In this document: piece by piece, positions 51,688 through 60,871 of the stretch
How positions within the stretch are numbered: position 1 is the stretch's first letter
How the letters are laid out: the number at the start of each line of letters is the position of its first letter
Assembly: GCF_014652815.1 (NCBI RefSeq)
Contig: NZ_BMZN01000002.1
Span: 40,480 to 104,479, forward strand
Origin: Alcaligenes pakistanensis
Lineage (GTDB): Bacteria > Pseudomonadota > Gammaproteobacteria > Burkholderiales > Burkholderiaceae_B
Length of the DNA stretch: 64,000 bases
Direction of reading: 5' to 3'
Notes under the pieces: generated by a model
The model's input: the letters and a program-made list of their open reading frames with translations, nothing else
Told to the model about the DNA's origin: nothing
The model's database searches: none
Position numbers and translations under genes: made by a program

Positions 51688-52860
51688 ATGAAGTCTAAAT
51701 TTAAATTAACGACCGCCGCCGCTATGTTGGGGCTGATGGTACTGGCCGGTGGAGCGCAAGCCCAGGACAAGCCGCTTGAGGTTTTGACCGGTGGCCACAG
51801 CGTGTCTGCCCCCCAGGAAAATCGTATCTATGTCATGGACTCGGTGTTCAACCACCTGACTGAAAGCCGCGTGCATGTCTATGACTACACCAACGGCAAA
51901 TTCCTGGGCATGGTGCCTACCGCGTTCAACGGCCATGTGCAGTTGTCCAACGACGGCAAGAAAATCTACACCATGACCACCTACCACGAGCGCGTCACCC
52001 GCGGTAAGCGTTCGGACGTGGTGGAAGTCTGGGACGCCGACAAGCTGACCTTTGACAAAGAAATTTCTCTGCCACCCAAGCGTGTTCAGGGCCTGAACTA
52101 CGATGGCATGTTCCGTCAGACGACTGACGGCAAATTCATCGTGCTGCAAAACGCCTCGCCTGCGACCTCCATCGGTATCGTGGACGTAGCCAAGGGCGAC
52201 TATGTGGAAGACGTCACCGCTGCCGCTGGTTGCTGGAGCGTGATTCCTCAGCCTAATCGCCCACGCAGCTTCATGACTATTTGCGGCGATGGTGGCTTGT
52301 TGACCATCAACCTGGGCGAGGACGGCAAAGTGGCCAGCCAGTCGCGCAGCAAGCAGATGTTCTCGGTCAAAGACGACCCGATCTTTATTGCTCCTGCCCT
52401 GGACAAGGACAAGGCTCACTTCGTGTCCTATTACGGCAATGTCTACAGTGCTGATTTCAGCGGAGACGAAGTCAAGGTTGACGGCCCCTGGTCCTTGCTG
52501 AGCGATGAGGACAAGGCCAAGAACTGGGTGCCTGGTGGCTACAACCTGGTGGGCTTGCATCGTGCCAGTGGTCGCATGTACGTATTCATGCACCCCGATG
52601 GCAAAGAGGGCACTCACAAGTTCCCCGCCGCAGAGATCTGGGTCATGGATACCAAGACTAAAAAGCGCGTTGCCCGCGTTCCCGGACGTGATGCCTTGTC
52701 CATGACTATTGATCAGCAGCGCAACCTGATGCTGACATTGGACGGTGGCAATGTGAACGTCTACGACATCAGCCAGCCTGAACCCAAGTTGCTGCGCACT
52801 ATTGAAGGCGCTGCAGAAGCTTCCTTGCAAGTTCAGTTCCACCCGGTTGGGGGGCTCTGA
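51688..52860 (+). CDS. aauB: Aromatic amine dehydrogenase, large subunit
   Basis: Periplasmic large (alpha) subunit of the quinoprotein aromatic amine dehydrogenase, 390 residues. Signal peptide [25 protein letters not shown]; the rest forms a seven-bladed propeller like the methylamine dehydrogenase heavy chain. Typical stretches are [21 protein letters not shown] and the C-terminal blade [17 protein letters not shown]. It positions the substrate over the TTQ cofactor carried by the small subunit and contacts the electron acceptor (azurin in this organism). GAGGAGA precedes the ATG at 51688; the longer upstream frame lacks a signal peptide. Confidence 0.95.
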   Translation: MKSKFKLTTAAAMLGLMVLAGGAQAQDKPLEVLTGGHSVSAPQENRIYVMDSVFNHLTESRVHVYDYTNGKFLGMVPTAFNGHVQLSNDGKKIYTMTTYHERVTRGKRSDVVEVWDADKLTFDKEISLPPKRVQGLNYDGMFRQTTDGKFIVLQNASPATSIGIVDVAKGDYVEDVTAAAGCWSVIPQPNRPRSFMTICGDGGLLTINLGEDGKVASQSRSKQMFSVKDDPIFIAPALDKDKAHFVSYYGNVYSADFSGDEVKVDGPWSLLSDEDKAKNWVPGGYNLVGLHRASGRMYVFMHPDGKEGTHKFPAAEIWVMDTKTKKRVARVPGRDALSMTIDQQRNLMLTLDGGNVNVYDISQPEPKLLRTIEGAAEASLQVQFHPVGGL

Positions 52861-52861
52861 T

Positions 52862-53404
52862 ATGGACCCGGTCCTGACTTATGCCAGCCTGGCTTGCCTG
52901 GCCGTGCTGATGGGGCTGGGGGCGCTGGATAAATTGCGTCACTTCAGCCTGTTCGAGGCAGCGGTCGGCGGGTATCGATTGTTGCCGGAAGTGTTATTAC
53001 GACCGTTCAGTGTGCTGTTTGTGGTGGCCGAGGCGCTTAGCGCGCCTTTGCTACTGTGGCCAGCCAGCCGTTCGCTGGGGGCTGTCTTGGCCCTGTGCGT
53101 GCTGCTGGTCGCCACCAGTGGCATTGTGATTAACCTGCTGCGTGGCCGTCGCGATGTCGATTGCGGCTGCTCCGGACTGGGAGAGTCCTCGGGTGGTTTG
53201 TCCTGGTGGCTGATTGCTCGCAATGCCTTGTTGGCCGTGCTGGCGCTGGCCAGTGGTGACTGGGCCATCAACAGTGCCCGTGAACTGGTCTGGATAGATG
53301 GTTTGACCTTCTTTGGCGCCACCTTGGCCTTGCTGGGCCTGTACTACGCGGCCAACCAGTTGATCGAATTCCATCTTAAATTCCAGAAAATGCAGAATTC
53401 TTAG
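52862..53404 (+). CDS. aauE: MauE-like membrane protein for amine dehydrogenase maturation
   Basis: Inner-membrane protein of 180 residues with four to five hydrophobic segments, of the MauE/DoxX-like family. DVDCGCSGLG (about residues 99-108) holds a Cys-x-Cys motif likely involved in thiol exchange. MauE and MauD are needed for folding the disulfide-rich small subunit in methylamine users; the same role is expected here. It starts 1 base after the aauB stop. Confidence 0.9.
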   Translation: MDPVLTYASLACLAVLMGLGALDKLRHFSLFEAAVGGYRLLPEVLLRPFSVLFVVAEALSAPLLLWPASRSLGAVLALCVLLVATSGIVINLLRGRRDVDCGCSGLGESSGGLSWWLIARNALLAVLALASGDWAINSARELVWIDGLTFFGATLALLGLYYAANQLIEFHLKFQKMQNS

Positions 53405-53413
53405 GAGACCTCA

Positions 53414-54055
53414 ATGACCGCTTTAATGATTTCCAATGTCATTTTGTGGGTAATCGTACTGGCCCTGGTGCTGGTTGTGCTTGCCCTGTCGCGCCAGATT
53501 GGCGTGTTGTACGAACGGGTTGCCCCCATGGGGGCCTTGACGATGGATAAAGGCCCGCAAGTGGGTGACGCTGCCCCGGTGATGGAGCTGCAAGACCTGC
53601 GTGGTCGTGCTGTTTCCGTAGGTGTGGCTGGCCCCCGTAGCCAGTTGATCTTTTTCATGTCGCCTACCTGCCCCGTGTGTAAGAAGCTCTTGCCGATTCT
53701 GCGATCCATTCAGGGTTCGGAGGGTCAGTGGGTTGATATCGTGCTGGCCAGTGATGGTGAGATGCCCGAGCATCTGGCTTTCTACCAGAAGGCGCAGCTG
53801 GACAGCTTCCCTTACGTGTTGTCCACACAGCTGGGCATGGGCTTTCAGATCAGCAAACTGCCTTATGCGGTGTTGATCGACGAGAACGGTATCGTGCGCG
53901 GCAAGGGTCTGGTCAATTCGCGTGAACAGCTGGAAAGCCTGTTTACCGCTAAAGACCTGGGTGTTGCGTCGGCGCAGGAATATTTGGCCGGTGACTCGGG
54001 CATGAAGCAAGTGCAGGTATCACGAAAGGAGAACGTCAATGCGTTGGCTGGATAA
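53414..54055 (+). CDS. aauD: MauD-like thioredoxin-fold protein for disulfide formation
   Basis: Membrane-anchored thioredoxin-like protein of 213 residues. An N-terminal transmembrane anchor (about residues 7-26) is followed by an AhpC/TSA-like domain in the periplasm with SPTCPVCKKLLP, so the active cysteines are Cys86 and Cys89. The C-terminal half has the cis-Pro region KLPYAVLIDENG. It probably isomerises or forms the many disulfides of AauA. AGGAGA precedes the ATG, and its end overlaps aauA by 17 bases. Confidence 0.92.
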   Translation: MTALMISNVILWVIVLALVLVVLALSRQIGVLYERVAPMGALTMDKGPQVGDAAPVMELQDLRGRAVSVGVAGPRSQLIFFMSPTCPVCKKLLPILRSIQGSEGQWVDIVLASDGEMPEHLAFYQKAQLDSFPYVLSTQLGMGFQISKLPYAVLIDENGIVRGKGLVNSREQLESLFTAKDLGVASAQEYLAGDSGMKQVQVSRKENVNALAG

Positions 54056-54587
54056 ATTTGGGGAGAGTCTCTCCCGTTCTGTCGCCCACAAGACCTCGCG
54101 TCGCAGCGTACTGCGCTCGGTGGGCAAATTAATGGTCGGTTCGGCCTTTGTGCTGCCGGTACTGCCTGTGGCTCGTGCCGCCGGTGGAGGCGGCAGCAGC
54201 AGTGGCGCAGATCACATCAGTCTGAATCCCGATCTGGCGAATGAAGACGAAGTGAACTCCTGCGACTACTGGCGTCACTGCGCGGTGGATGGGTTCTTGT
54301 GTTCTTGCTGCGGCGGCACAACCACCACCTGCCCTCCGGGCTCGACGCCATCGCCCATCTCGTGGATTGGCACCTGCCACAACCCGCACGATGGCAAAGA
54401 CTACCTGATCAGCTACCACGACTGCTGCGGCAAGACGGCTTGCGGTCGCTGCCAGTGCAATACACAAACCCGTGAACGTCCAGGCTACGAGTTCTTCCTG
54501 CACAACGACGTGAACTGGTGCATGGCAAATGAGAACAGCACCTTCCATTGCACAACGTCTGTGCTGGTTGGCTTGGCCAAAAACTAA
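54039..54587 (+). CDS. aauA: Aromatic amine dehydrogenase, TTQ small subunit
   Basis: Small (beta) subunit of 182 residues that carries tryptophan tryptophylquinone. Trp109 and Trp160, the pair cross-linked to form the cofactor, and Asp128, the catalytic base, are present, as is Thr172. Fourteen cysteines after residue 70 form the disulfide network. The N-terminus has a twin-arginine signal (TSRRSVLRSVGKLMVG, about 20-34), so the protein is probably exported by the Tat system. It deaminates aromatic primary amines in the periplasm. Start overlaps aauD; GGAG precedes the ATG. Confidence 0.96.
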   Translation: MRWLDKFGESLSRSVAHKTSRRSVLRSVGKLMVGSAFVLPVLPVARAAGGGGSSSGADHISLNPDLANEDEVNSCDYWRHCAVDGFLCSCCGGTTTTCPPGSTPSPISWIGTCHNPHDGKDYLISYHDCCGKTACGRCQCNTQTRERPGYEFFLHNDVNWCMANENSTFHCTTSVLVGLAKN

Positions 54588-54723
54588 AAAAGGCTCCGGG
54601 GCTGCCCGGGCGGTGTAAGGATCTGTCGTTTCGACATGTTCTTTCGCTCTGCGGACAGACCCTGGCGTTGAACAAGGTGCCGGATGGCCTGGATGGCGTC
54701 TGGTTACTTAAGGAGGCATCACT

Positions 54724-55224
54724 GTGTGGACATCTTTGCGCCTGGCCTGTTTGGGCGCCGTACTCCTGGCGTTTACGCCTTGGGCCCAGGCCCAAGAAGA
54801 GATGGCCGGAACGGGCGATTACCTGCAAAGCTCTCAGGCTTTTAAAGACTATATGCTGCAATGTGCGGGCTGCCATCGCTACGACGGCCAGGGCCTGACG
54901 CATCGCGGTATTCCCGATTTCAACCAGTCCATTGGCTTGTTTACACGCTTGCCAGCCGGGCGGGACTATATGATCCGGGTGCCCGGTGCCTCGCAGTCGC
55001 AATTGGATAATGCGGATCTGGCTCGCGTGCTGAACTGGATCGTGGCTAAATTCAGCCCCGAGGAAGTGACACCCGAATATCGGCCCTTTACCTCTGCCGA
55101 GGTCGGCGCGTCCCGACGTCACCGTTTTGATGACGTGCTCAAAGCGCGTACTGAACTAACCGTCCAGATGAACAAGCTGGGTTTGGAGCCTGCTCCCTAC
55201 CTGTATGGTTCCATGGAACGCTGA
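54724..55224 (+). CDS. Small periplasmic cytochrome c-like protein (aau orf-2)
   Basis: Exported protein of 166 residues. Signal peptide MWTSLRLACLGAVLLAFTPWAQA; heme c motif CAGCH (Cys47, Cys50, His51). A methionine axial ligand may lie in DYMIRVPG (about residues 82-89). The start is GTG with a perfect AAGGAGG 8 bases upstream. It lies 136 bases after aauA and matches orf-2 of the known locus. It may carry electrons from the dehydrogenase or its acceptor to the respiratory chain, or serve in TTQ biogenesis as MauG does, though it has only one heme motif. Confidence 0.87.
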   Translation: MWTSLRLACLGAVLLAFTPWAQAQEEMAGTGDYLQSSQAFKDYMLQCAGCHRYDGQGLTHRGIPDFNQSIGLFTRLPAGRDYMIRVPGASQSQLDNADLARVLNWIVAKFSPEEVTPEYRPFTSAEVGASRRHRFDDVLKARTELTVQMNKLGLEPAPYLYGSMER

Positions 55225-55338
55225 TACAGCGGGTTAACGACCGTAGACGCTTGAATTTTTTAGGGCTATAAGAAAGAGGGCGTTTCTGCCCTCCCATCCC
55301 CCCGATCAATAGCGTTGACCGCAAGGGCTCCTCAGGCA

Positions 55339-56295
55339 ATGTCTATGTTATTGCGCACTCCTGCTGCCTCTTTTAAGAGCCTGGCTGCCTGGCAGGAAGT
55401 GGTGTGCGCGTATTTCGTGCCGTTGGAGGTTCAACCGGAGTCGCTCCGAGGCTTTTCCAACCGGGCAGCGACGGATCGCATGGGCTCGGTGGATGTCATG
55501 GAGCTGTGTACCAGCGCCCAGCGGGTGCGACGCACACAGGCACTGGCCAGCCAGTCGGAGCAGGCGCTTTATAAAGTCACCTTGCAGATCAGCGGCAGCA
55601 GCCAGATCGAACAGGATAATCGGACCGGCATTTTGAATGCCGGCGAGTGGGGCATTTATGACACCACCCGCCCTTACGAAGTGTCCGTGCAGGATCAATC
55701 TCATTTTCTGGTTTTGCAGTTCGAGGAAGAGCGTCTGCTGCCTTGGCTGCCCTGGTTAAGCGATGCGGTAGCCCGATCCTTCTCGGCCACCGCGGGTCCG
55801 GCCCGAATTGCCATGGACATGCTGCGTTTGGGTTTGCAGGAACGAGGGCATTTATCGCCTTCCGCCTTGAATGAGCTGTCTCAAACCGTGATCCGCATGA
55901 TGGCCTTGAGTCTGGCTGATGGCCGTCCCGTAACGACCGAATCAGCCTTGGACGAAGTGCGACGCGGACAACTGCTCCAAATCCAGCAATATGTGCAGGA
56001 TCATCTGGGCGATACCGGTTTGAATGCGCAGTCTTTGGCGCTGCAGTTTCGTATTTCGCGCCGCTATCTCTACAAGCTATTTGAGTTCTGCGGCCAGGCC
56101 CCCGCTGACTACATCATGGCCGCCCGACTGGAGCGTGCCTGTCAATTATTGGTGGATGGCAAACCCGGCCGACAGATCAGCGAACTGGCCTGGCAAATGG
56201 GCTTTTCAGACGCGGCAGTCTTCAGTCATGCCTTCCGGCGACGCTTCGGTATGTCGCCCAGCGAATGGCGACGCAGCCGCATTTGCGGCGATTAA
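55339..56295 (+). CDS. AraC family transcriptional regulator (aau orf-3)
   Basis: Regulator of 318 residues. The N-terminal part (about 1-190) resembles the AraC-binding-like domain of FeaR, the activator of phenylethylamine catabolism; the C-terminal part (about 205-315) holds two helix-turn-helix motifs (LNAQSLALQFRISRRYLYKLFEF and ISELAWQMGFSDAAVFSHAFRRRFGMSPSEWRR). Position after the aau operon fits an activator of the amine dehydrogenase and aldehyde dehydrogenase genes. The ATG at 55339 is used; AGG lies just upstream and another ATG is two codons on. Confidence 0.88.
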   Translation: MSMLLRTPAASFKSLAAWQEVVCAYFVPLEVQPESLRGFSNRAATDRMGSVDVMELCTSAQRVRRTQALASQSEQALYKVTLQISGSSQIEQDNRTGILNAGEWGIYDTTRPYEVSVQDQSHFLVLQFEEERLLPWLPWLSDAVARSFSATAGPARIAMDMLRLGLQERGHLSPSALNELSQTVIRMMALSLADGRPVTTESALDEVRRGQLLQIQQYVQDHLGDTGLNAQSLALQFRISRRYLYKLFEFCGQAPADYIMAARLERACQLLVDGKPGRQISELAWQMGFSDAAVFSHAFRRRFGMSPSEWRRSRICGD

Positions 56296-56408
56296 GTACA
56301 GGTACGTAGACGCAACTCCGACTTATCGCAAACAGGTCGGATTTCTATTCTAGAAGCTCTCGATTGGGGCAGCCGGTGTGGCTTGCCCGGCTTCTCAAGG
56401 ACAGTCTC

Positions 56409-57209
56409 ATGCGTCTACACCTCGATTGCGCCCTGTTGCACACGCAGCCTAGTTGGGCCCAGAATTTGCTGGCCATCATCCCGCCCTGCGAGCGTCTGCA
56501 ACTGCAAGCCTTGCAACTCCCCCCCGCCTCGCAAGCCGATCAGGAATATCTCTTTTTGCGCCGCTCGGCGGCGCTCTTGCTGCGCTTTGACGCTTGCCTG
56601 ATTCCTATCGAAGCCGCCTCCCTGGTCAATGTGCGTCGGGCCCTGTCGGTGGCTCAGGGGCTCTTGCCCGTACCGATCTTTGGTTTGGTACGCGCCATCA
56701 AGGCAGCGGCCCTGACGGATTTGCTGGAATTGGGTCTGGCAGACTACGTCCGCGAGCCTTTATGCCTGGACGATTTGCGCGCCCGCATCAATCGCCAACG
56801 TTTGCAAGCGTCTTCCCACGCATTGAATGAACCGGGGCTGTCGGGTCGGATACACTATAGGGTGCAGGAAAACCAGGATCTGGTCCTGCACCCCGGCCCC
56901 ACGGAGCAGCGCCTGTCGCAAACTATCTTGCAACAGGAAGGGACGACGCTGGAAGCCTATGCCGCTGCAGTAGCCTCGCGCTACGCATGTAGCCAGGAAT
57001 CCTTCAAAGTTGCCAAGGGACGGATTGTGGCCCGCTTTGAGCAGGCCTATATCCATGCCGCCCTTGATCGCCATAGCGGCAATATCGCCATGGCGGCCCG
57101 CTCCGCGCAAAAGCACCGGCGTGCTTTCTGGGCACTGATGCGCAAACACCATATCGATGCTGCACGCTTTCGATCCGCGTCAAACCCAGACGACGAACAC
57201 GATGGTTAA
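56409..57209 (+). CDS. Regulator with degenerate receiver-like and Fis-type domains (aau orf-4)
   Basis: Protein of 266 residues. The first 145 residues resemble a response-regulator receiver (ending [22 protein letters not shown]), but no clear phospho-acceptor Asp with its acidic pair is visible. The C-terminal 70 residues ([56 protein letters not shown]) are the DNA-binding Fis domain of NtrC-type proteins. The sigma-54-interacting AAA domain is missing. The start is ATG 56409 with AAGGA upstream; its end precedes hemE by 31 bases. It could be a repressor or co-regulator of aau genes. Confidence 0.75.
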   Translation: MRLHLDCALLHTQPSWAQNLLAIIPPCERLQLQALQLPPASQADQEYLFLRRSAALLLRFDACLIPIEAASLVNVRRALSVAQGLLPVPIFGLVRAIKAAALTDLLELGLADYVREPLCLDDLRARINRQRLQASSHALNEPGLSGRIHYRVQENQDLVLHPGPTEQRLSQTILQQEGTTLEAYAAAVASRYACSQESFKVAKGRIVARFEQAYIHAALDRHSGNIAMAARSAQKHRRAFWALMRKHHIDAARFRSASNPDDEHDG

Positions 57210-57240
57210 AATTAACAGGCATTTTTCAATAGGGATTGCC

Positions 57241-58317
57241 GTGTCTTTACCTCAATTAAAAAACGATGTTTTTCTGCGCGCGCTGTTGCGTGAGCCTGTG
57301 CCTTACACCCCCATCTGGCTGATGCGCCAAGCTGGGCGTTACTTGCCTGAATACAATGCGACCCGTGCCCAGGCCGGCTCTTTCATGCAACTGGCCCAGA
57401 ACCCTGAATTTGCGTGCGAAGTTACTTTGCAGCCCTTGCGTCGTTTCGATCTGGATGCCGCCATTCTGTTCTCCGACATCCTGACTGTGCCGCACGCTAT
57501 GGGCCTGGGTCTGGATTTCGTGGCTGGTGAAGGCCCGCGTTTTGCTCGCCCCGTGCGTAACGAAGCCGATGTCATGGCTTTGGAAGCACCTGATATGTCC
57601 AAGCTGCAGTACGTGTTTGATGCGGTCTCGCTGATTCGCAAGGAACTGGACGGCAAAGTACCGCTGATCGGTTTTGCAGGCAGCCCCTGGACCATTGCCT
57701 GCTACATGGTAGAAGGCCAAGGCTCGGACGATTACCGTCTGGTGAAAAGCATGATGTATCAGCGTCCAGACCTGATGCACCGCATGCTGGAAATCAATGC
57801 CCGGACTACCCAGGAATACCTGAACGCCCAGATCCGTGCCGGTGCACAGGCTGTGATGCTGTTCGATAGCTGGGGCGGTGTGTTGTCCGATTCCTTGTTC
57901 CAGGAATTCTCCCTGGCTTACACCCGTAAAGTGGTCGATGGCCTGATCCGTGAACACGATGGCCAACGTATACCCGTCATCGTCTTTACCAAGGGCGGCG
58001 GCATGTGGCTGGAAGATATCGCAGGCTGCGGCGCAGATGCCATGGGTGTGGACTGGACAGTGAACCTGTCCCGTGCACGTGCTCGTATCGGTGACAAATT
58101 GGCCCTGCAAGGCAATCTGGACCCCATGACCATGTTCGGTGGCGAAGAAGCCATTCGTCGTGAAGCCCGTCGTGTTATTGACGACTTCGGCCCTGTGGGT
58201 CAGGGCGGTCACGTATTCAACTTCGGTCACGGTATTTCGCGTTTCACCGACCCGGAAGCCGTGGGCATTCTGGTTGATGAAGTGCACTCTTACAGCCCTC
58301 GTCACCACAGCGTTTGA
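57241..58317 (+). CDS. hemE: Uroporphyrinogen decarboxylase
   Basis: Cytoplasmic enzyme of 358 residues that decarboxylates uroporphyrinogen III to coproporphyrinogen III in heme synthesis. The signature [18 protein letters not shown] (about residues 20-37), [12 protein letters not shown] with the catalytic Asp, and [19 protein letters not shown] are all intact. The start is GTG at 57241 with AGGGA 5 bases upstream; longer in-frame extensions lack support. It is the last gene of the published aau region and probably marks the edge of the amine-oxidation insertion. Confidence 0.97.
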   Translation: MSLPQLKNDVFLRALLREPVPYTPIWLMRQAGRYLPEYNATRAQAGSFMQLAQNPEFACEVTLQPLRRFDLDAAILFSDILTVPHAMGLGLDFVAGEGPRFARPVRNEADVMALEAPDMSKLQYVFDAVSLIRKELDGKVPLIGFAGSPWTIACYMVEGQGSDDYRLVKSMMYQRPDLMHRMLEINARTTQEYLNAQIRAGAQAVMLFDSWGGVLSDSLFQEFSLAYTRKVVDGLIREHDGQRIPVIVFTKGGGMWLEDIAGCGADAMGVDWTVNLSRARARIGDKLALQGNLDPMTMFGGEEAIRREARRVIDDFGPVGQGGHVFNFGHGISRFTDPEAVGILVDEVHSYSPRHHSV

Positions 58318-58601
58318 TAACTTTTGCGCGCAGGCTGCTGCAGCTTGTGCGCAAAGTTATGCACACAGATAGTCTGGAATTTGAGTCTTTTTTATTTAAG
58401 ATTTAATTTCAATACCCAGTTTTAATTGCTTGATATTGTTGTGTTTTATATTTGGTTCAGCGATATTGGAAATTAAATTGTATCTGGGCTTGCTTCTTTG
58501 TTATTTTTGTTCCTGACATTTTCCCCAAAGTTATCCACAGATCTCTAAGCTCTTGACTTATCAGGCTTTCAACCCGGCCAGCTCCTTTTGAAACACCATC
58601 C
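58318..58601. other. AT-rich spacer with two DnaA boxes
   Basis: No gene is visible. The first 40 bases hold an imperfect hairpin (AACTTTTGCGC.../GCGCAAAGTT). TTATGCACA (58357-58365) and the perfect DnaA box TTATCCACA (58531-58539) flank a very AT-rich stretch (about 58375-58510). The pattern recalls a DnaA-regulated or DNA-unwinding region, in a GC-rich chromosome, between hemE and priA. Confidence 0.5.
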
Positions 58602-60695
58602 ATGACCGCCACTCCTGACGCCACTCCTGCTTCGGCAAGCACCGGACCTTTCTGGTTGCACGTAGCTTTGGACGTCCCTTTGGATGGGGTGTTTGATTAC
58701 CAGCACCACGAACCGGTTTTGGTGGGGCAGCGCGTCATCGTGCAGTTTGGGCGGCGTCAAATGATAGGTGTGGTGGTGGCTTTGCCGGAGCAACCGTCGT
58801 ACCCGCCGGAGCAGGTCAAGGCGATTGAGCAGGTGCTGGACGATTTGCCGCCGTTTCCTGCCGATTGGTTGCGCATGGCGCGCTTTGCGTCTACCTACTA
58901 TCACCGTCCGTTGGGTGAGGTCATGATGCCGGCCCTGCCAGGGCCGCTGCGAAAACCCTCTGCTTATTTGGGCAAGCGTTCAGCAGGTGGCCCGGTATTG
59001 CGCATGGCTAAGCGCAAGGAAAAGAAGGTCGATCCCGTAGATAGCGATGTTCTGCCTGTTCTGAATGCTGAGCAGCAGGCGGCGGTCGAAGGCATTGTGG
59101 CGGCCAAACCTGGCAGTTGCCTCTTGCTGCATGGGGTGACTGGCAGCGGTAAAACCGAAGTCTATATGCGGGTACTGGAGCAAGTGCTGGCCGCTGGTCG
59201 GCAGGTTTTGTTCATGGTTCCCGAAATCAACCTGACGCCGCAATTCGAGCAAGTCTTGCGGGCCCGTCTGGCGCGTGTGTTACCAGGCGATGTGCTGGCC
59301 GTGCTGCATAGCGGTCTGTCCGAAGGAGAGCGGTTACGCTCCTGGCTGCGCGTCAACAGCGGTCAGGCGCGTATTTTGTTGGGCACGCGCCTGTCCATTT
59401 TTACGCCCATGCCAGAGCTGGGCCTGATCATCGTGGACGAGGAGCACGACAGCTCCTACAAACAGCAGGACGGCCTACGTTATTCCGCTCGGGATCTGGC
59501 CGTCTGGCGTGGCTACGATCTGAAAGTGCCGGTGGTACTGGGTTCAGCAACTCCTTCGTTGGAAAGCTGGAACCATGCACGCCAAGGGCGCTACAGCTTG
59601 TTGAGTCTGCCCAAACGTGCTCGGGAAGTGTCCATGCCGCGTGTGCGTCTGGTCGATACCCGCCATTTGCGCTTGGAATCCGGTTTTTCCCCTCAACTGC
59701 TGGATGCCTTGGAAGCCTGCCTGGAGCGTGGCGAGCAGTCTTTAGTCTTCATTAACCGGCGCGGTTACGCTCCTGTATTGCATTGCGCCTCTTGTGGCTG
59801 GCTGTCTCAATGCCCGCGTTGTACGGTCTATACCGTGCTGCATAGGCAAAATGGCTACAAACATAATTTGCAGTGTCACCACTGCGGATATCAAGCTCCT
59901 GTCCCACATGCCTGCCCAGATTGTGGCGACCAGGATTTGCAGCCCATGGGCCGTGGTACGCAACGTATTGAAGAGTTTCTTGGTGAGCGCCTTCCCAATG
60001 CCCGTCTGGTGCGCATCGATGCAGACAGCACGCGCTTGAAAGGCAGTGCGCAGCAACTCTTCGAGCAAGTGCATGCGGGTGAAGTGGACATCATGGTGGG
60101 TACCCAGATGGTGGCCAAAGGCCACGACTTCACGCGGCTAAGCGTGGTGGGTGTTCTGAATGCCGACGCCACCCTGTTCGCTCACGACTTTCGCGCACCT
60201 GAGCGTTTGTTTGCTCAGCTGATGCAGGTGGCTGGCCGTGCAGGCCGTCACACAGAAGGGGCCGATGTCATCATCCAGACAGGCTATCCCGATCAGCCTG
60301 TCTATCAAAGCCTGATCAAGCACGACTACATAGGCTTTGCCCAAAGCGCCTTGAACGAACGCGAATCGGTAGGCTTGCCACCCTTTGCCTATCAAGTGCT
60401 CTTGTCAGCCGAAGCTCCGCAATTGGCTGATGCCATTCGTTTGTTGACTGAGGCGCGTCGTTTGCCCGAGGACTATCCCAACGAATTTCCGGGTGCGGAT
60501 CAGGTTTTCCTGTACGATCCTGTGCCTTTACGAGTTCTGCGTGTCGCCAAAGTCGAGCGAGCTCAGTTGCTGTTGGAAAGCGCGCATCGCCCAGCTTTAC
60601 AGGCTTTTGTGCGATATTGGGGGCCGCGAGTTGCGCAGTTGGCCAAGCAGCATAAAGTGCGTATTACGATCGAAGTTGATCCTCTCGAAATTTAG
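58602..60695 (+). CDS. priA: Primosomal replication protein N' (PriA helicase)
   Basis: Replication-restart helicase of 697 residues. Helicase motifs: Walker A LLHGVTGSGKTEVYMRVL (about residues 175-192), DEEHDSSYKQQ, and GRGTQRIEEFLGERLPN. The eight zinc-binding cysteines are in the segment from HCASCGWLSQCPRCTVY to CPDCGDQDL. It recognises D-loops and stalled forks and recruits the primosome. It stands alone downstream of the AT-rich spacer. Confidence 0.97.
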   Translation: MTATPDATPASASTGPFWLHVALDVPLDGVFDYQHHEPVLVGQRVIVQFGRRQMIGVVVALPEQPSYPPEQVKAIEQVLDDLPPFPADWLRMARFASTYYHRPLGEVMMPALPGPLRKPSAYLGKRSAGGPVLRMAKRKEKKVDPVDSDVLPVLNAEQQAAVEGIVAAKPGSCLLLHGVTGSGKTEVYMRVLEQVLAAGRQVLFMVPEINLTPQFEQVLRARLARVLPGDVLAVLHSGLSEGERLRSWLRVNSGQARILLGTRLSIFTPMPELGLIIVDEEHDSSYKQQDGLRYSARDLAVWRGYDLKVPVVLGSATPSLESWNHARQGRYSLLSLPKRAREVSMPRVRLVDTRHLRLESGFSPQLLDALEACLERGEQSLVFINRRGYAPVLHCASCGWLSQCPRCTVYTVLHRQNGYKHNLQCHHCGYQAPVPHACPDCGDQDLQPMGRGTQRIEEFLGERLPNARLVRIDADSTRLKGSAQQLFEQVHAGEVDIMVGTQMVAKGHDFTRLSVVGVLNADATLFAHDFRAPERLFAQLMQVAGRAGRHTEGADVIIQTGYPDQPVYQSLIKHDYIGFAQSALNERESVGLPPFAYQVLLSAEAPQLADAIRLLTEARRLPEDYPNEFPGADQVFLYDPVPLRVLRVAKVERAQLLLESAHRPALQAFVRYWGPRVAQLAKQHKVRITIEVDPLEI

Positions 60696-60789
60696 GGCCT
60701 GTAAAGGTCAGGTAGCTAGGGGGCGGTAATGTCGCTCTGACTTTAGTTTGTCTCGTCCCTATGCCGTTTGCGTGACACCACCCTCATCA

Positions 60790-60819
60790 TTGTCCAGCTG
60801 CACCTTGTACCCGTATAAA
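60790..60819 (+). promoter_or_regulatory. Possible promoter of rep
   Basis: TTGTCC (60790-60795), 18-base spacer, TATAAA (60814-60819), about 50 bases before the rep start codon. Confidence 0.4.
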
Positions 60820-60871
60820 AAACGTTAAGAGTTGAACGCCGTTCTCCTGTTTAGTACTCACTGACTCCACC

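Noticed and set aside
58318..58601. Chromosomal replication origin
   Set aside because: Only two DnaA boxes and no dnaA, rpmH or parAB genes here; kept as a finding with lower claim.
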